Shown here: piece after piece, positions 35,314-46,600 of the stretch
Layout: the number at the start of each line of letters is the position of its first letter
Numbering within the stretch: position 1 is the stretch's first letter
Assembly: GCA_023653785.1 (NCBI GenBank)
Contig: JAMKCH010002890.1
Span: 1-64,000 of the forward strand
From: Ophioderma brevispina
Taxonomy: Eukaryota; Echinodermata; Ophiuroidea; Amphilepidida; Ophiodermatidae
Length of the DNA stretch: 64,000 nucleotides
Reading direction: 5' to 3'
Notes under the pieces: generated by a model
What the model saw: only the letters and a program-made list of their open reading frames with translations
The model's database searches: none
Told to the model about the DNA's origin: nothing
Position numbers and translations under genes: made by a program

Positions 35314-36539
35314 TTAAGCAGTCAGGTATTAATGGTGTACTTAATAACCACTAGAGCCGTTAATAGCATTATACTTTAGATACGAGTAATCAAAAATATA
35401 GCGGCGTAATGGAGTCGACCATTAAAGGATTGAAAAAAAAAAATCTTGACCTATTTTTAATTAAATACAAAAACAAGGGTATCTCGAAATATCTGAGTTA
35501 GCCTTGAACTACGTATAGGCCTATTTGTGTAACGCGTCTAACCGAGGGAAGGGAGTGTGATTGTGTTTTGAATGACTTCTTTTCCCTGGAGGCTGACCAG
35601 CGCACGGTAAAACAAAGCAAACAAACAATAAAAAACAGGTGTTTGCCGAAATCGAGCCCAAAACCGGTCCGTCTTTTTTGGATGGGGAGGGATGAAACTC
35701 GCGTATGCAGGTCGTTATGTTTGTTTCTTGTTTCATTTGTTTAATTCGCCTTGTGTCTGCTGCCATCGCTGAAAGAATCTCAAAGCAACTACGCCATAAT
35801 TAAGATGACATAGTTGTCTATTTAAAATGACAAGTTAATATTAATCTTGACAAAACCATCAAAGGTCAAAGGAAAAAGGTCCGCAACCGTGAAAAAAACA
35901 TGAGTTGAAAATAATGTGCAGGCTCGCTGACAAAAAATATACACGAGTCAGACCTCCTATTTCTTTTAATGTAGGTCATTAAGTGCCCCTCTGGTCATTT
36001 TGTCTTGGCTTTTTTTATAGTGTATGTTTAAGAAACGTACATGTTGCAACCATTAAATTTCTTATTCCAGGTTTAAAGGTTGGTTATTTTTTAATATCTC
36101 ATATCATATCATCATATCGATCATATTTTATTTCCATACTAATCAAATGATACAATTAATTTCCCAAGCATGTAAAAAAACTAATTTTATTGACACGGAG
36201 GAGCCAACCAAAAGACAAATGATGCCAGAGGTGGTTGACCCCTTCGGAGATGTTACAACTATGTGTAGGATACCAAATAAATATATATAAGGAAATGCGA
36301 CAACTCCAGTCAAACCGTAAATACACAACATTATGTAATTTTACAGAGAAGAACTTATATTATTGCCATAATTTCAAATTATAACTGAAACATTTCAGAT
36401 TTTGGGCTATTTTTAAATAACTAGTCAAATTATCCAAAATACGGGTCCCGTTGAAACGAAAGCCCCTTTTGGGGATGCAAATTCGGTTTTATTTGTATAC
36501 TTTAATTGATAGTCATTTATAATATATGGGGATGCATGG

Positions 36540-37500
36540 TGTGCGTTTAGCAAACTACTGGTTGAATATACAAGGAAGGACGGCCATTGAGTTTATACAA
36601 GAATATATAAAGGTTGGTATTAACAAGTCATAATATGAGTAATTTTAAGTCCTTTAACAATGGTCCGGAATGTGATCTGAAATGAGATAAGAGATATTGC
36701 TAACAGCCCCTTTTTTGCAATTTTAATAGTTATCTTATTAAGTAACTTTTGTGTGTTTCCCCAAAAAGAATTTTTTTTTAAAAATGTTTATAGTAAAATT
36801 AATGAACAATAATTACAATAGAGAATGCTTTAGAAACAAAATATTTTAACGTATTGAGAATACCAACATTTCGAGATATGTTAGTGCACAACGATCTATG
36901 TGATATTTAAATGAAAAATTTTCATTAAGAATAATTCCAAAAACGTTGTCTTGTTAAAACTCTGAAACATTACAACAATTTACACCAAGTAATATCGTTT
37001 TTTATTTGAATGTTCGTTGGGGTACCAATAATCATGATTTTTTTCAGCATTAATGAGAGTTTATGATCTTCGAACCAATCCGTAACGTTGTCCAATTCGC
37101 GTTTATCAAATGCATATTATTTCAAGATCATTGTCTGAATATAAAATTGTGGTGTTCATCTGCAACAAGACAAATGTTAAGGACTGTGGATTTTTAATGA
37201 TGTCGTTAAACATTAAAATAAATGACAGGGGGCCTAATATCAGCTTGTGGTACGCAACAAGTTTAAACAATTTCCAAGTTGTGTTACATGACTTATAGGA
37301 TAATATTGTGATTTGATTGCGATAACTTTTAAACCACTCTAAAGCAGCTCCCCTAAAACATATTATTCTAATTTATATAATAAAAGGGTCCATATTATGA
37401 CATTTTATTGTTTTTAGGGAATAAGGGAACTTCAAATTGATGATTAATTCAAAGAATTTTATTTTATGATATGCCCTACCACGACTCAATCAACGTGTCC
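36540..37500 (-). mobile_element. Non-LTR retrotransposon reverse transcriptase fragment (minus strand)
   Basis: Reading the minus strand from 37400 down gives RGAALEWFKSYLSNQ-like, LILGPLSF, LMFNDIIKNPQSLTFVLL and ILYSDNDLE. A segment related to N.EL..V..WF..HKLSLN..KT follows. This is RT blocks 3 to 6 (YL.NR, G(S)ILGPL, (F/Y)ADD, KLSLN..KT). The catalytic ADD region is disrupted, since ADD reads as QMN with a frameshift after it. Inactive. It lies just upstream of the first gene B exon found. Confidence 0.75.
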
Positions 37501-37575
37501 TTTATTAATTTTGATAGTGTATTGACTGTGATAGCGGAGAATGTGGAGAAGGATGAAATAGGTGTGGGATTCTAG

Positions 37576-37630
37576 TACAATGAAAACGGCGTAAACGGAT
37601 GTGTGAGCACACCTGAATGTGTAGGGCTTG
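37576..37630 (+). CDS. Gene B exon: C..TPECV segment
   Basis: Lies between GATTCTAG and GTAAGT. Open in one frame as YNENGVNGCVSTPECVGL. M13 ectodomains begin with a C.(T/S)..C(V/I)..A..(I/L)L..MD pattern, which continues into the next exon (HIIANMDPS). The join to 38141 needs a one-base correction. First supported exon of gene B. Confidence 0.7.
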
Positions 37631-40600
37631 GTAAGTACGTATATTCAAGGGACAGGAGGATTTTTTTAGGATTACACATTTCTCTCAATTTGCGCTTGAT
37701 TGGTTTTATGAAACCCTACGAGAAGGTTTCAAAAGAGTTATTGGGACAAAACAAGTTAAACAAGAAAATAAAAAGTATAATATTTTGAACTAGCATCGTA
37801 ATGGTCCCCATAGGAAAGCATCTTTTCATAATCTAAATCATAATAATCGTATAACGGACGGCTTGTTTGGCTTATTCGCTTCAGATGCGATCTGATCAAT
37901 TGGTAAGCATTCCAAATATGAAAAAAAAAACTTTGGAAAACAAAATGGGGGCGCTTTTTTTCTTTCTGGAACTTGTCCTCGGGTCTTTTTAAACTTTTAA
38001 AATCACCCCAAAAGAAACAAAAAGAACAACAACAACAAAACAAAAAACAGTACTATTTTTTTTTTTTAACCATTTGGCTAAGTCAGCAAAAGACATAGTA
38101 TTTTACCTGTTATTTTTGTATTTGTTCCTTTATTATATAGCCGCACATCATAGCGAATATGGATCCATCAATAACTCCGTGTAATGATTACGAGTATGCT
38201 TGTGGGAACTGGATCAAGCGAGCAGAAGTTCCAGCGGAAGAGGGCGTGCTTCCATTCCTTATTTTTATCATTGATGAACTTGACAAAATTACGAAGTACG
38301 TGATACGTCTGTCTATCAGTGACCCACGATCTCTGTAATGTGTTTGTCCTCGTTTCTGTCTTGATCTTTTGTATGTTTTATCTACCTTTGTCGCTCTATT
38401 CGTGTATCCTTATGTTCCTCGCTTTACCTTCACATCTTACGACAACTACTCATCTCTGTTGTTGTTGTTGTTGTTGTTGGATTGTAATGGATGCCTTCCG
38501 CTACTTAGGCTATTTGCGCCAAAAACAAAAACTTATTTTAATGCAAAGAGAGGAATTCATATTGCAAGATGTAATTCACAAGTTGAAGCTATTCTTTATA
38601 AGGTTAGTACAAGAAAGGGTCAATGACCACCTATACTACAATAAATATTTATTTAAATGACACGGTGCATAAGGATCAACATACGAAGCTTTAAGGCTCA
38701 TTAAAAATAGTATAACATTAAACAATAATTAAGGACTAATGGAAAAGAAAACGGCTAGCGGCGTGCCAAACTGGAATCCATGAACTATTAACACCCTCCC
38801 GAAAAACGAGCACCCTGACTGGGCGTGCTCTTGTCCACACTTTAAGGCCCGGACCCCGTAGACTAAGATCTCTAGTATGGACCGCTCCACGTATCAAATC
38901 ATGGCGGTTTCATGTGCGGTATATCTGAGTTACCCCGCTATATGTCGAGTTTACAGCGCCTGCCTATCCAGTTTGAAACTCTATGTGCAGAGTTCCATCA
39001 TCATTCCAGAATAATCAGTCCGAATAAATCATGCGAGTTTTAAAAAAACTGGACAGGTTTTTTGTTTCAACATGTGCAACTGGACATTGATTTTTTTTCT
39101 CAACAGAGCAAACTCGACATGATTTTTTTCAAAAAATTCGGGATTTTTTGTTCTGTTTTTTTCTCTTTTTTTTTTTTTTATTTTTTTAAACAGAGCAAAC
39201 TCGACATGATTTTTTTTCTCAACATGAGCAAACTCGACATTTTTTTTACACATACACCAAAAAAATCATGTCGAGTTTCCTCAGTTGATAAAAAAATCAT
39301 GTCGAGATTTTGAACTGGACATGATTTATGTCAACCTCACCATATAGAGGAGCAAAACTCGATGTATAGAGGGCAAACTGGCCATATAGCGGCTGTAAAC
39401 TCGAAAAATATAACGCTGTGCACTCGACATATGGCGAGGAAAATTCGATACACAGCGCGGTGGAACTCGAATTCGCGGGAAAACTCGCATGATTTGATAC
39501 GTGGAGCGAAACTGGACCTTTGATTTATATCACTAACCCATATAGAGAGCACAAATCGATGTATAGAGGGCAAACTGGACAGATAGCGCTTTAAACTCTA
39601 CATATAACGCTGCCACACTCGAAATATGGCGAGGAAGTTCCCTCTTCGGAAAAATCGATACACAGCGCGTTGAAACTCGACATGCGCGGCGGGAAAACTC
39701 GCCATGATTTGATACGTGGAAAAAGTGCAAGACTCTACTCTCTCGTTTCCTCAACTGTTCTTTTTTCCCCCCTTTTTTTTTTTTTTTTCCGTTTAAAAAA
39801 TGTTTTATTATTTACTTTTTCAGTCGTCTTCGAAAGTCCAATCGCGGGATGAGCCCGAAGCTACCAAGGACAGCTAAAACTTTGTATAACGCTTGCATGG
39901 ATGAGGTAAAAAACCAAAGATAAAAATAACAAAAGTGATGTACTTTTAATGTTAGCAAGCAATGTTTTTTATTCAAAAGCAGTCGGAGTGGGACAGTAAC
40001 TCCACTGAAAAGGTATTATTTCTTAAATAGAGAATTGTGGCTTTATTTACTCTGATCAAATTGTTTGATTTATTGGGTTGAATTCCTATGCTGATGCGGC
40101 TTGACCCACACCGTCTGAGTTGCTATATGAATGCGGGTTGGCCCGCCGTGGCTTCTCAGAGATTTTGGCCCGAATTTATGCTCCAGAACAGCTGCTCCAG
40201 GAGCAGTGGTCTGGAGCATATGGTCCTGAGCATAAATGAACTTGACAAAATTACGAAGTACGTGATACGTCTGTCTATCAGTGACCCACGATCTCTGTAA
40301 TGTGTTTGTCCTCGTTTCTGTCTTGATCTTTTGTATGTTTTATCTACCTTTGTCGCTCTATTCGTGTATCCTTATGTTCCTCGCTTTACCTTCACATCTT
40401 ACGACAACTACTCATCTCTGTTGTTGTTGTTGTTGTTGTTGGATTGTAATGGATGCCTTCCGCTACTTAGGCTATTTGCGCCAAAAACAAAAACTTATTT
40501 TAATGCAAAGAGAGGAATTCATATTGCAAGATGTAATTCACAAGTTGAAGCTATTCTTTATAAGGTTAGTACAAGAAAGGGTCAATGACCACCTATACTA

Positions 40601-43600
40601 CAATAAATATTTATTTAAATGACACGGTGCATAAGGATCAACATACGAAGCTTTAAGGCTCATTAAAAATAGTATAACATTAACAATAATTAAGGACTAA
40701 TGGAAAAGAAAACGGCTAGCGGCGTGCCAAACTGGAATCCATGAACTATTAACACCCTCCCGAAAAACGAGCACCCTGACTGGGCGTGCTCTTGTCCACA
40801 CTTTAAGGCCCGGACCCCGTAGACTAAGATCTCTAGTATGGACCGCTCCACGTATCAAATCATGGCGGTTTCATGTGCGGTATATCTGAGTTACCCCGCT
40901 ATATGTCGAGTTTACAGCGCCTGCCTATCCAGTTTGAACTCTATGTGCAGAGTTCCATCATCATTCCAGAATAATCAGTCCGAATAAATCATGCGAGTTT
41001 TAAAAAAACTGGACAGGTTTTTTGTTTCAACATGTGCAAACTGGACATGATTTTTTTTTCTCAACATGAGCAAACTCGACATTTTTTTTACACATACACC
41101 AAAAATCATGTCGATTTTTCCTCACTTTGAGGAAAAAATCCGGTCGAGATTTTGAAACTGGACTGGATTTATTTCAAACTCCCCATATAGTAGAGCAAAA
41201 CTCGATGTATCGAGGGCAACTTGGACATATAGCGGGTAAACTTGACATATAACACTGCACAATCGACATATGGCGAGGAAATCTCGATACACGGCGCGTG
41301 AAACTCGACATTCGCGGGAAAACTCGCATGATTTGATACGTGGAGCGAAACTGGACCTTTGATTTATATCACTAACCCATATAGAGAGCACAAATCGATG
41401 TATAGAGGGCAAACTGGACAGATAGCGCTGAAACTCGACATATAACGCTTGCCCCTCGACATATGTCGAGGCAAACTCGATACACAGCGCGTGAACTCGA
41501 CATGCGCGGGAAAACTCGCCATGATTTGAGACGTGGAACGTGCCATACTCTACTCCTCCTCTTTTCCTCACTGTCTCTTCTTCTCCGTAATGTTTTATTC
41601 ATTTATTTACTTTTTCAGTCGTCTCGTAACGGTTCCCCATCGCGGTGATGAGCCAGAAGCCTACCAAGACAGCTAAACAACGTTGTATAACGCTTGCATG
41701 GATGAGGTAAAAAACCAAAGATAAAAATAACAAAAGTGATGTACTTTTAATGTTAGCAAGCAATGTTTTTTATTCAAAAGCAGTCGGAGTGGGACAGTAA
41801 CTCCACTGAAAAGGTATTATTTCTTAAATAGAGAATTGTGGCTTTATTTACTCTGATCAAATTGTTTGATTTATTGGGTTGAATTCCTATGCTGATGCGG
41901 CTTGACCCACACCGTCTGAGTTGCTATATGAATGCGGGTTGGCCCGCCGTGGCTTCTCAGAGATTTTGGCCCGAATTTATGCTCCAGAACAGCTGCTCCA
42001 GGAGCAGTGGTCTGGAGCATATGGTCCTGAGCATAAATAATCTTGAAAAATATTCAAGTCAAATACTGCTCCAGGAGCATATTTGCCATATGTCATGGAC
42101 CATTTGCGTATTCAAATATGCTCCTGGAGCATATTTGACTTAGAAATGTTTCCAGATTATTATGTCCAGGACCATATGCTCAGGACCAGCTGCTCCTGGA
42201 GCAGCTGGTCTGGAGCATAATTTCGGGCCAAAATCTCTGAGAAAGCGGCCGCCGTCGTCTGATTGTCAAACCAGCATGAAACGGCAATTTCCGTCGTTTG
42301 CTGAATACACGATTGGATAGCGAGTGAAGAAACCAGAAGTTGACACAGCTGCCATTTTGCTCTACTACCGTACCCATTCACTGCTGTGTGGGCTTCTTGC
42401 GATGAGTTGCATGTATTTTTTTTTTTTGCATTTTAAAAGAGTTCCTGGTCAAAAAAAAAATACCAAGCGTTTGCAATTTCTGAAAAAAATTGGGGTGAAT
42501 AGAAGTAAACGAATGTATTCCAGGCAATTTTGCGAGCGATTAGTGATGAAACTGGGTAAACGTCGTTAATAAATTGGATCATATTGGTTTATCAAATTTG
42601 ATTATCCTAGTTTATCAAAGATCATAGGTTATCCAAAGAACGGAATCACAGTAAGTCCCAGACCTGCGTAGAACCCCGCTTTACAATTCATCGCAAGAGA
42701 TTCCGGGATTTATTTGAGGTGTGGGACAGTAACCTTTAAGATCACACAGGTGCTTTTCGAAACCGGCTGCGAATTCCGAAAATCCAAGAGGCCGCCGCGG
42801 GAGCCATTTTTTAAAAATATAAAGTTTTATTTTGATACTAAAAGTATGGGTAATACCTTTTTAGGGTTTTGGGGTGCGATGGGAATCTTTCTGACATCGT
42901 TTTTATCATAGAGGTCCATGTTACTGGTATGGATTTGGAATTCCAAGAATGGCCGCCGGCAAGTCATGAAAAAGGTACACATTTGGATGACTTTAACCTG
43001 TATTAGTTTAAAAATCGTTTAAGGGTGTTTAGGTGCTGGGGATTCATTGCGACATCGTTTTTATCATTGAGAACGTCCATGTTTACATGGTATGGATTCA
43101 AGATGGCCGCCGGCTGTCATAGTAAGTAAACATTTGGAAAGATTAATCCAGGAAGTATGTGGAATACCTCTTTGTAGATGGTTGTAGGTGCAGGATAATC
43201 CATATTTAACACCATTTTTATGAGTAGAGTACCAAAGTTAGGGTCAAGGAATTCAATGAGACCATTGATAACATGTTTTTAGACCATTAGTTGTTGCAGC
43301 CATCTTGAATTTCAAAATGGACGCACCATTAACTACTTTTGCGTATATCTTGGTCCATGAGATTCGTAGAGGCAAAATTTTGGTGTCTACACGGTTTTTT
43401 AGGTCAAAATATTCAAATGGAACCATTGATAACATGCTGTGAAATTTTTTTTTTTTTTTTTTTTTAATTTTGAATATTCAAAATGGCGCCAAGAAAATGA
43501 TCTATATTACAACAGTCGCATTTGAGAGAGGTAGAACATGATTCTGGTGTCTATACCCATGTTTAAAGGGTTAAGGAATGGCCCTTTAAAAAAAAAAAAA

Positions 43601-46600
43601 GGTAACTTTACTGGGTTCTTTGTTTGTTGCAGCCATGGTTGTTTGGTTGAAACGTAATTCCATCCTTTGGAGATCAGAGCACCAAGTCATGGAAATAGTG
43701 TCAAAATTGAAACAAAAGTCATAATTTGACATGTGAGAGTGTCGGATGTGACATATTTCGAAGTGACATTTATGCAAAACAAGAGTGACATGGTTGGTAG
43801 TGATCAAATGTGGCAGTTTTTAGTGGACAGAGTTGCAGTGTCATGGTACATGGTGGTGTGACACATGTATTTAGCAATGTTCCTTGAAACATTCTATGAC
43901 GTAACGCTGACAATATCGATAGCGCACGTATACTCAGTCCGTATGGACCACTAGTTTGGCGTAAGTGAGATTTTAAGTGACATGCTTGGCTGATGGTGTC
44001 ATATTTGGCTTTGGACAGCTGGTGGTGTCATAATTGGCAGTTACATAGCTGATGGTGTAGCGTTGGGATGGCAGTGTGATAATTGGCAGTGACATCGCTG
44101 ATGGTGTCATAATTGGCATCTATTTATAATGGAAATGTATTTTGTTGGGTGACATTAGTTGGATCACGCCTATCAGAGCATAAGTCTTCGTTCTTGATGA
44201 ATACAGGTGAGAGTCCTGATCGTTTGAATCATAGTCATCCAAATCACGGTATACAAGGTCTATCGTCTTCATCTGCAAGAGATTCGAAAAGATGGGCATC
44301 AACCCATAATGGTTCTAAGTGCCAAGAGTATAGTGTCCATCAATGTCATCAGTTTGGAGATGGGAAATGTTCTACAACTGGAGTATATGCTAGTCTCCAT
44401 ATAGCAACTGATGTTCTCTCTACGGATGTGTTGTTTGGATGCGTACGTGACAGGGCCGAGGCAACATACCGTCCTAACAAACATTTCTCCATGATGAGAG
44501 TGAACATGAGGGCTGTCAACACTCTTGAATCTCGGCCGACCAAGAGCACATGGAAATTATTCGAAACCAGCAAACAAGTCCTTAGTATCCCATGCAATTC
44601 CTAGGTATGCTTAGGTGGTTGAATCTTTGGAAGCTTTTTTAACTGCATCACTTTGATAGGTTTCACCTCACGGTCACCTGAAGGCACTAGTGTATCACTA
44701 GGGTTGATGAAGGCTATGTAGGGCCAAAAGCAACAACTTACCTCCTGAAATAAGCCAGTTAGTTAGCTTGAAGCGTCTCTTGTTTCCTGTTCCAGTTGCA
44801 AATACATATGGTGAGGTGATGTTGAAAGAGAATGAAAGTGTGGACGAATGAAACATATTCCGCTGTCTGGCCTGTATAACCGTACCAGATTCAAGAGTGT
44901 TTGACAGCCTCGGTACCACTTCTCATCAAGGAGAAAATGGTTAGTGTGTTTATGACTTGGTAATTGCACTCGGCTGCAATGTTCACCTTGCCAAGTGACC
45001 TCCCCAGTCGTGCAGCCTTACGAAACATACTGCCGTAGAGTGAACTATCAGGTTGCTACTCCGTTGAGGTTGTAGACTTTCCTCTCTTCAACTGATGGAC
45101 ATGGATATACACTAAAATGGGCATTTAGAACCGCTATGGGTTGATTGTCCGATTCTTCCGAAGCTCTTGCAGATGAAGCAGAGACGAGACTGATACAAGT
45201 GATTTGGACATAACGGTCTCTTCTAAATATGTCAAATCCATCCAATCACCTGTACCAAATGAATGAATGGCTTGTTAATTCGACACTATATTTCTATACT
45301 TGGTGTATATCTCCAATAGGAATTAAGTTCAACCAAATAACATGCGCTGCCACAAACAAAGAACCCAGTAACGTTACCTTTGATCTTTTGGATTCCTTGA
45401 CCTTGTATAGACACCAGAATCATGCTTCTTCCTATAGAAAGGCGGCAATGTATATATATAAACCATTTTTCTTGGCGGGCATTTGGTAAATTTCAAGATT
45501 GCTGCGCACATGTTATGGGTCCAGGCATTGTTATCAATGGTGTCTTGAATTCCTTGACCCTAAAACAATGGTGGAGTTCAGGGACACCAGAATGTTGCCT
45601 CTACGAATCTCCGGGACCAGATATAGGCAAAAAGTAGTTAATGGTGGCGGCCATTTTGAAAAGTCCAATGGTGCAAAACTAAATGGATCTAGCATTGTTA
45701 TCAGTGTCTATTGAATTCCTTGACCCTAACTTGGTTCTATAAAAATGGTTGTCAAATATGGAGATTTCCTACACTACAACCATATAAATGAGGTACAAAC
45801 ATAATATAGATGAGTCTTTCAACATGTGTACTTTAATATGACAGCAGGCGGCAATCTTGGAATTTGAAATCAATACCTGTAACCTGGAACTTCGAATGAT
45901 AAATGACTGTCAGAAATGGAATTCCAGCACTTAAAAACCCCATAATATACTAGTTATTAAAATTAATACTAGTTTTAAGTTAGTCATTCAAAAAATGGGT
46001 ACTTTCATATGACTGCCGGTGGCCATATTGTGAATTCAACATCCATACCATTGTAAACATGGACTCTAATGATAAAACCGATGTCAGAAATGAATTCCCA
46101 GCACCTAAAACGGCTACACATACTTTTAGGTATCAAAATTAAAAATTTATATTTTAAATGGCTACCGGGGCCATCTTGGATTTCGGAATTCGCAGGCCGC
46201 GTTTCGAAAAAACCCTGGGTGATTCTTAAAGGTAAATGGTCAAAACTCAAATCAAGTCTAGAATCTCTTGCGGATGAATTGTAAGGGGGTTCTAAGCAGG
46301 TCCGGCTACTATGTTTATAGAACACGCATTGGATCTATACCGGTTTATTTGTTGAGTGAAAGCAAGATATGTCGGCGGAGCCACAGTCCGGGGCCATAGA
46401 CGATAACGGAAAATATAAAGCGTGTGAGGGTAATTTATGTTACGTGAAGAGTCAAACTGAATCGATTGCCTCTATTGTTACACCATGCATTGTTCCCGAA
46501 TATGAGTACGCCGGATAATAATTCTACACGGTTTATAACTTTGATAAAAACGTATTTGTTTTAGATTTTTGATTATTCTAGTTTATCGAATTTGATAACC

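Larger units (their letters stand above)
38274..40235. repeat. Tandem duplication, copy 1 (1962 bp)
   Basis: Begins ATGAACTTGACAAAATTACG in the 3' end of the previous exon and ends ...GTCCTGAGCATAA. It is followed directly by copy 2. The first 340 bp are identical between copies, and later parts differ mainly by one-base indels and by an extra block of about 150 bp in copy 1 (about 39100-39250). It contains exons 39824-39905 and 39983-40012. Confidence 0.93.
40236..42035. repeat. Tandem duplication, copy 2 (1800 bp)
   Basis: Direct repeat of 38274-40235 with offset 1962 at its start. It contains second copies of exons LYNACMDE (41619-41706) and SEWDSNSTEK (41784-41813), the minisatellite, and the left arm of the palindrome. 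It lacks the 5' part of exon 38141-38295. Differences from copy 1 are concentrated in homopolymers. Confidence 0.93.

Noticed and set aside
38319..38660. 113-codon frame, identical at 40281-40622
   Set aside because: Identity reflects the recent tandem duplication, not protein conservation. It contains a (TTG)n run, overlaps an intron after a clear donor, and has no family match.
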